In this document: piece by piece, positions 7,079-10,135 of the stretch
Position numbering within the stretch: the first letter of the stretch is position 1
Layout: every line of letters begins with the position of its first letter
Origin: DASZGI01 sp035938995
GTDB taxonomy: Bacteria > Actinomycetota > Actinomycetes > Streptomycetales > Catenulisporaceae
Assembly: GCF_035938995.1 (NCBI RefSeq)
Contig: NZ_DASZGI010000253.1
Coordinates: 1-10,135 of the forward strand
Direction of reading: 5' to 3'
Length of the DNA: 10,135 nucleotides
The notes under the pieces: model-generated
Told to the model about the DNA's origin: nothing
Database searches by the model: none
Seen by the model: only the letters and a program-made list of their open reading frames with translations
Translations under genes and position numbers: made by a program

Positions 7079-7116
7079 CATGGGCCGTGAGGAGAGCGCT
7101 CTCCTCACGGCCCATG
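7079..7116. terminator. 38-bp perfect palindrome: probable PEBP-gene terminator containing a second operator copy
   Basis: A perfect dyad of 19 bp per arm with no unpaired loop at the DNA level. The left arm begins CATGGGCCGTGAGG, and the centre (7091-7104) is the same 14-mer GGAGAGCGCTCTCC found at 6852-6865. It starts 46 nt after the PEBP stop, the same distance as the terminator of the neighbouring leftward gene, so it can act as a transcription terminator. Downstream on the minus strand the sequence is ATTCATTGAC, with no true T-run. Because its centre equals the proximal operator, it may also bind the same LacI-type repressor; the centres are 239 bp apart. Confidence 0.75.
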
Positions 7117-7161
7117 GGCAGGAAACCTTGCCGCGCTCCCGTATCGGCAGCGCGGCGAACC

Positions 7162-7833
7162 TCAGTGCTGCAGCGGCAGGCTGAACGTGCCGATGATGAC
7201 GGTCGCTCCCAGAACATACGGGTTGATCGCGCTTATCACCTGCTCATACGTCAGGTCGCTGCCGGGAAGGGTCGCGGTCGACAGCGCGTAGAGCGTGAAG
7301 ATGTAGTGGTGGGTCGAACCGTCGGCGGGCGGGCACGGGCCGCCCCAGCCGACGTTCGGGATCCCGTTGGTGTCCCAGCTGGTGGCGCCTTCGGTGTAGA
7401 GGTGCACGCCGTGGCCGGGCAGCTCGGTCACGTTGCCGGGGATGTCGTAGACCACGTAGTGGTGCCAGCCCCCTGCGCTCGGCGCGTCCATGTCGTTGAC
7501 GAGCAGCGCGAAGCCTTGGGTGCCACTCGGGACGTTGGACCAGGAGAGTTCCGGCGCCAGGTTCTTTCCGAAGCACCCGGCCTCTGCTGCGTCGACGCCG
7601 CCGTATTCGGTCCACAGCGGCAGCCGCCGGCCGTCCCGGAAGTCCTTGCTGACGAGCGTGAACGGGTCGAGGTCGGTGGCGGCGCGCGTAGCGCTCTCAG
7701 CCAGCCGGGGCCGGGCAGCGGCGCTGGCGGAGCCGACCGCGCCGAGGGCGACGAGCGTCGCGAGCGCGGCGACGGACGCCGCCAAGCGCCGCGAGCGCGG
7801 CAACGATGAGGTGCGCGGGGTGAACAGGCCCAT
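7162..7833 (-). CDS. Secreted PEBP-family protein (YbhB/YbcL-like)
   Basis: A 223-residue protein of the phosphatidylethanolamine-binding protein / Raf-kinase-inhibitor-like family. The start at 7833 is chosen over the ATG at 7869 because GGAGGG (7838-7843) sits 4 nt before it. Residues 1-40 are a signal peptide (SSLPRSRR basic stretch, hydrophobic core 18-33, cleavage likely after ASAAA40). The mature part has the family motifs in order: APELSWSNVP (93-102), NDMDAP (113-118), GWHHYVVYDIP (122-132) and PPADGSTHHYIFTLYAL (168-184); these line the small anion-binding pocket in known structures. Bacterial members have few established biochemical functions. Many are cytoplasmic, so export is a notable property here, and it might be extracellular or bound at the membrane. 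It seems to be a single gene, with a promoter-like -35 upstream and the 38-bp palindrome downstream. Confidence 0.92.
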   Translation of the reverse strand: MGLFTPRTSSLPRSRRLAASVAALATLVALGAVGSASAAARPRLAESATRAATDLDPFTLVSKDFRDGRRLPLWTEYGGVDAAEAGCFGKNLAPELSWSNVPSGTQGFALLVNDMDAPSAGGWHHYVVYDIPGNVTELPGHGVHLYTEGATSWDTNGIPNVGWGGPCPPADGSTHHYIFTLYALSTATLPGSDLTYEQVISAINPYVLGATVIIGTFSLPLQH

Positions 7834-7886
7834 GGTGCCCTCCGAATCTCCGGTGGTTCGATCAGCCACCGAATATGCCAGCGCTC

Positions 7887-7915
7887 AGCTAACTTACGCT
7901 CCCGGGGCGAGTCAA
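7887..7915 (-). promoter_or_regulatory. Possible promoter of the PEBP gene
   Basis: On the minus strand TTGACT (7910-7915, 5/6 to consensus) is followed after 17 nt by TTAGCT (7887-7892), a weak -10. This would start transcription about 45 nt before the ATG at 7833. The core hexamer AGCGCT (7880-7885) follows the -10 directly, but its flanks are not palindromic. The call rests mainly on the -35 and the position. Confidence 0.4.
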
Positions 7916-8013
7916 GGGATCGTCGTTCTTCTCGTGGATCGGGACGGCTGCGAAAGATCGCGCGGCGTGCGCCCGTCCGGTGCCAGGCACGACTCGAACT
8001 GTGAGGGCGCAGC

Positions 8014-9201
8014 TCAGGCGGCGTCCACGGTTCGCTCGGCGCCTTCGTGGATCGCCAGCATCCGGCCGACCGAGGCCGACCAAGGGAACTGCGATGCCCG
8101 CTCCCGGGCCGCCGCCGCCCGCTCCCGGGCCGGGAAGGTCAACAGCTCCAGGACTCCGGCCGCCATGCCCGGGCCCGTCGGCGGCACCGCGATGCCCGCA
8201 CCGGGCCGCGCGCCGCCGTGGACCACGCGACACGAGAGCAGGCCGCCAGGGTCCTGCGAGACCAGCTCCGCCGCCCCGGAACCCGCCGCCGCCACCACGG
8301 CCACCCCGCACGCCAGCGCCTCCAGGGCCGCCAGCCCGAACGTCTCGCACGCGGCGGGCGCCAGCACCAGGTCCGCATGTGCCAGATGCTTCGCCAGGTT
8401 CCCGCGCTGAGCCACGTGCCCGTGGAACGTGACCGGCAAGCCCTTCGCCCGGCGGCACAGCGACGCGTAGTGCGAGCCGCTGCCGTACACGTCGAGCCGC
8501 GCGTCCACGCCCCACGAGCGCAGCACCCGCACGGCCTCGACCGCCGCCTGCGGATTCTTCTCGTGCGACAACCGCCCGGCGTAGACCAGGCACACCACTC
8601 CGGGCCGCGACGTCGCGGTCGCGCGCATCAGCACCGAACCGGGCCCGGTCCCCGGCCGGAACGTCTCCAGATCCACCCCCAGCGGCACCCGCCGGATGTT
8701 GGTCGCCCCCGCCAGCGCCAGCTCCCGCTCCCCGAACGCCGAGGTCGCGACCACCTCGTCGAACCAGGTGACGATCTTGCGGGTCCAGCGCATCGCGGCC
8801 TTCTGCAGCGACTCCGACTTCGACCGGGTCCGGTTCGCCACCATCTCGCCGAGCCGCTCGTGCGAGAACAGGATCGAGCGCACGCCCCGCTCCCGCGCCC
8901 ACGTCCCGGCCGGGGCGAGCGTCGCCTTGTCCGACACCTCGATGGAGTCCGGATTCAGCTCCTCCAGGATGTCGAGCACCTTCTCCGCGCGCAGGATCAT
9001 CCGGTACCCGCCGGTCACCGGCGTGCCGGGCAGGGTGATCACGGTGCCGTGCTCGTCCTCGGCCACCGAGCGCTTCACCCCCGGCACGATCAGTACCCTG
9101 TCGTGCCCGGCCGCGACGTACCCGCGCCCGAGCGTGTCCACCACCGTGCGCAGCCCGCCGGAGCGCGCGTGGTACATGTTCGCCAGCTGGACGATTCTCA
9201 C
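8014..9201 (-). CDS. Family 4 glycosyltransferase (GT-B fold)
   Basis: A 395-residue retaining glycosyltransferase of normal GT4 length. The N-terminal Rossmann half opens with MRIVQLANMY and the glycine loop SGGLRTVV (14-21), which usually contacts the acceptor or the donor phosphate. The C-terminal donor-binding half includes VYAGRLSHEKNP (206-216), the VYGSG turn (238-242), and the E-x7-E motif Glu286/Glu294 in ACETFGLAALEA. There is no signal peptide or membrane segment, so it acts in the cytoplasm, perhaps at the inner membrane face. The start is GTG, overlapping the TGA of the upstream gene by 4 bp (GTGA). No clear Shine-Dalgarno is present, so translation is probably coupled. The N-terminus recalls mycobacterial PimC-like mannosyltransferases, but I hold this weakly. 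Sugar donor and acceptor are unknown; a GDP-mannose-dependent enzyme acting on a lipid or cell-wall glycan is one option. Confidence 0.9.
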   Translation of the reverse strand: MRIVQLANMYHARSGGLRTVVDTLGRGYVAAGHDRVLIVPGVKRSVAEDEHGTVITLPGTPVTGGYRMILRAEKVLDILEELNPDSIEVSDKATLAPAGTWARERGVRSILFSHERLGEMVANRTRSKSESLQKAAMRWTRKIVTWFDEVVATSAFGERELALAGATNIRRVPLGVDLETFRPGTGPGSVLMRATATSRPGVVCLVYAGRLSHEKNPQAAVEAVRVLRSWGVDARLDVYGSGSHYASLCRRAKGLPVTFHGHVAQRGNLAKHLAHADLVLAPAACETFGLAALEALACGVAVVAAAGSGAAELVSQDPGGLLSCRVVHGGARPGAGIAVPPTGPGMAAGVLELLTFPARERAAAARERASQFPWSASVGRMLAIHEGAERTVDAA

Positions 9202-10109
9202 CGCGCGGCCGCCGCCGGCCGGGCCGCCGCGTCCTGCGCGCGCAGGTCGAGCAGGCGGCCGTAGGTGAGTGCGCGCGCACCCGAGCCGAGCGCGCGCTCG
9301 ATCGCCCGCAGCGTGACCTCGCGCAGCCCTGGGCGGTGCAGGTCGTCCGGGTGCAGGGCCAGGCGCAGCGGGGCGCCAGGGCGCGGCAGAAGGCGCGAGT
9401 AGCCCCAGATCAGCAGCTCCCCCGCGCGTTCGAGGACGGGGCGGCCGGGCGCCGTCGACACAGCGCCGTCATGGATCGCGGGGCGGTGCGAGACGGAGGG
9501 CGCGAAGACCCGCGTGCCGTCGGTCAGGTCGTGCACGAAGAAGTGGCTCGTCCAGTACCGCAGCCCGCCGGCCGCCAGTGCCGCGCGGGCGCCGGGTCCG
9601 GCGAGGTAGCCCGGGGGTACGAACCCTTCGACGTTCAGGCCGGCCGCGAGCAGTGTCTGCCGCCCCTGCTCGACACGCTCCCGAGCGGCGGCCTCGTCGA
9701 GGGTCCAGAACTCCCCCGCCCCGCGCGCCGCGAAGCCGCCGCTCCAGCGCCGCAGCGTGCTTCCAGCACTCGGCTGCGCCGTGTGGCACCACCCGTGCAG
9801 GGCGATCTCGTGGCCGGCCGCCGCCGCTTCCCGCAGCAGCACGGCCGTCTCCGGGTCGTCGGCCAGCGGGGTTCCGCGCCACGGCCCGGGCACGGCGAGC
9901 AGTACGCCGGGGATCCCGAACCCGTCGAGGTCGGCGAGCCACCGCCGGGTTTCCGCGAGGGTCGCGGGGGCGACGTCGTGGATCGAGACGACCAGAGCCG
10001 GGTCCGCGGACGAGGTTGTTCGCACACCCGGAGCGTCACCGGTCCGGATGACGGCCCCATGACGCCCTCGCCGGATACAGGTAAACGCCGGGAGGCGAAC
10101 GGGACGCAC
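9198..10109 (-). CDS. DUF2334-type polysaccharide deacetylase-like protein
   Basis: A 303-residue protein of the carbohydrate esterase 4 / NodB-like superfamily, DUF2334 branch. Motifs seen: SIHDVAP with Asp45 (42-48), the metal-ligand type HGWCH (105-109), FVPPGYL (163-169; resembles the third NodB motif) and ALHPDDLHRP (251-260). Together they suggest a metal-dependent N- or O-deacetylase; the DUF2334 branch is poorly characterised. No signal peptide or transmembrane segment is evident. The GTG at 10109 has no good ribosome-binding site. The conserved part begins only near residue 38, and the frame stays open to the window edge at 10135, so the true start could be upstream of the window or at the GTG at 10025. 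Its stop overlaps the GTG of the glycosyltransferase gene, so the two are almost certainly co-transcribed. They could act on the same glycan or glycolipid, by analogy with GlcNAc-deacetylating steps paired with GT4 enzymes. Confidence 0.85.
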   Translation of the reverse strand: MRPVRLPAFTCIRRGRHGAVIRTGDAPGVRTTSSADPALVVSIHDVAPATLAETRRWLADLDGFGIPGVLLAVPGPWRGTPLADDPETAVLLREAAAAGHEIALHGWCHTAQPSAGSTLRRWSGGFAARGAGEFWTLDEAAARERVEQGRQTLLAAGLNVEGFVPPGYLAGPGARAALAAGGLRYWTSHFFVHDLTDGTRVFAPSVSHRPAIHDGAVSTAPGRPVLERAGELLIWGYSRLLPRPGAPLRLALHPDDLHRPGLREVTLRAIERALGSGARALTYGRLLDLRAQDAAARPAAAAR

Positions 10110-10135
10110 GCCGCGTACGGGGCGCCGGTTACCAG

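Larger units (their letters stand above)
6747..7161. other. 415-bp control region upstream of the secreted glycosidase gene
   Basis: This non-coding stretch holds, in the direction of transcription (right to left): a 38-bp palindrome 46 nt past the PEBP stop; about 170 bp of GC-rich DNA including a CGGCGCGCGCCG dyad at 6981-6992; a sigma-70-type promoter; a LacI-type operator; and a leader of roughly 128 nt before the ATG at 6746. No small gene in it is convincing. Confidence 0.6.

Noticed and set aside
7834..7869. 12-residue longer PEBP protein starting at 7869
   Set aside because: The ATG at 7833 has a strong GGAGGG ribosome-binding site and gives a normal signal peptide; the upstream ATG has no comparable site.
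7889..9280. Minus-strand frame of 463 codons overlapping the glycosyltransferase gene
   Set aside because: Arg/Gly/Ala-rich out-of-frame reading of the same strand; the GT4 motifs lie in the other frame, 8014-9201.

Overview
The window is high-GC DNA from an actinobacterium. This is inferred from strong GC bias at third codon positions, an Lsr2 nucleoid protein, a DnaE2-type mutasome polymerase, GTG starts, GC-rich stem-loops that probably end transcripts, and a Streptomyces/Catenulispora-style secreted carbohydrate-active protein. I cannot fix the genus. Seven protein-coding genes are supported. One runs off the left edge and another may run off the right edge. I see no tRNA, rRNA, CRISPR array or insertion sequence.

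Left part (1-3736): the 3' two thirds or so of dnaE2 (error-prone polymerase III alpha subunit) runs rightward. It converges, across a 37-bp gap, on a leftward SRAP/YedK-family gene whose product covalently captures abasic sites in single-stranded DNA. Behind this lies a leftward lsr2 gene, with a 12-bp stem-loop after its stop that is probably its terminator. The left third therefore concerns DNA damage handling and chromosome silencing.

Centre (3737-7161): one large leftward gene encodes an 888-residue secreted protein. It has a signal peptide, two almost identical F5/8 type C (discoidin-like) carbohydrate-binding modules, a Ser/Pro/Ala linker, and a C-terminal beta-helix region that I read as GH55-like (exo-beta-1,3-glucanase type). 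A near-perfect 16-bp-stem hairpin terminates it. Upstream is a 415-bp control region with a good sigma-70-type promoter and a 14-bp perfect palindrome of LacI-family operator form just after the predicted transcription start. An identical copy of that 14-mer sits at the centre of a 38-bp perfect palindrome about 240 bp further upstream.

Right part (7162-10135): an exported PEBP-family (YbhB/YbcL-like) protein comes first. Next is a two-gene leftward unit in which a DUF2334-type polysaccharide deacetylase-like gene overlaps a family-4 glycosyltransferase gene by 4 bp (GTGA), a pair that suggests cell-envelope or exported glycan or glycolipid work.

I found no strong evidence for a wholly new multi-gene system. 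The most distinctive signals are the duplicated operator/38-bp palindrome arrangement, the recently duplicated binding modules of the secreted enzyme, and the unexplained palindrome upstream of lsr2.
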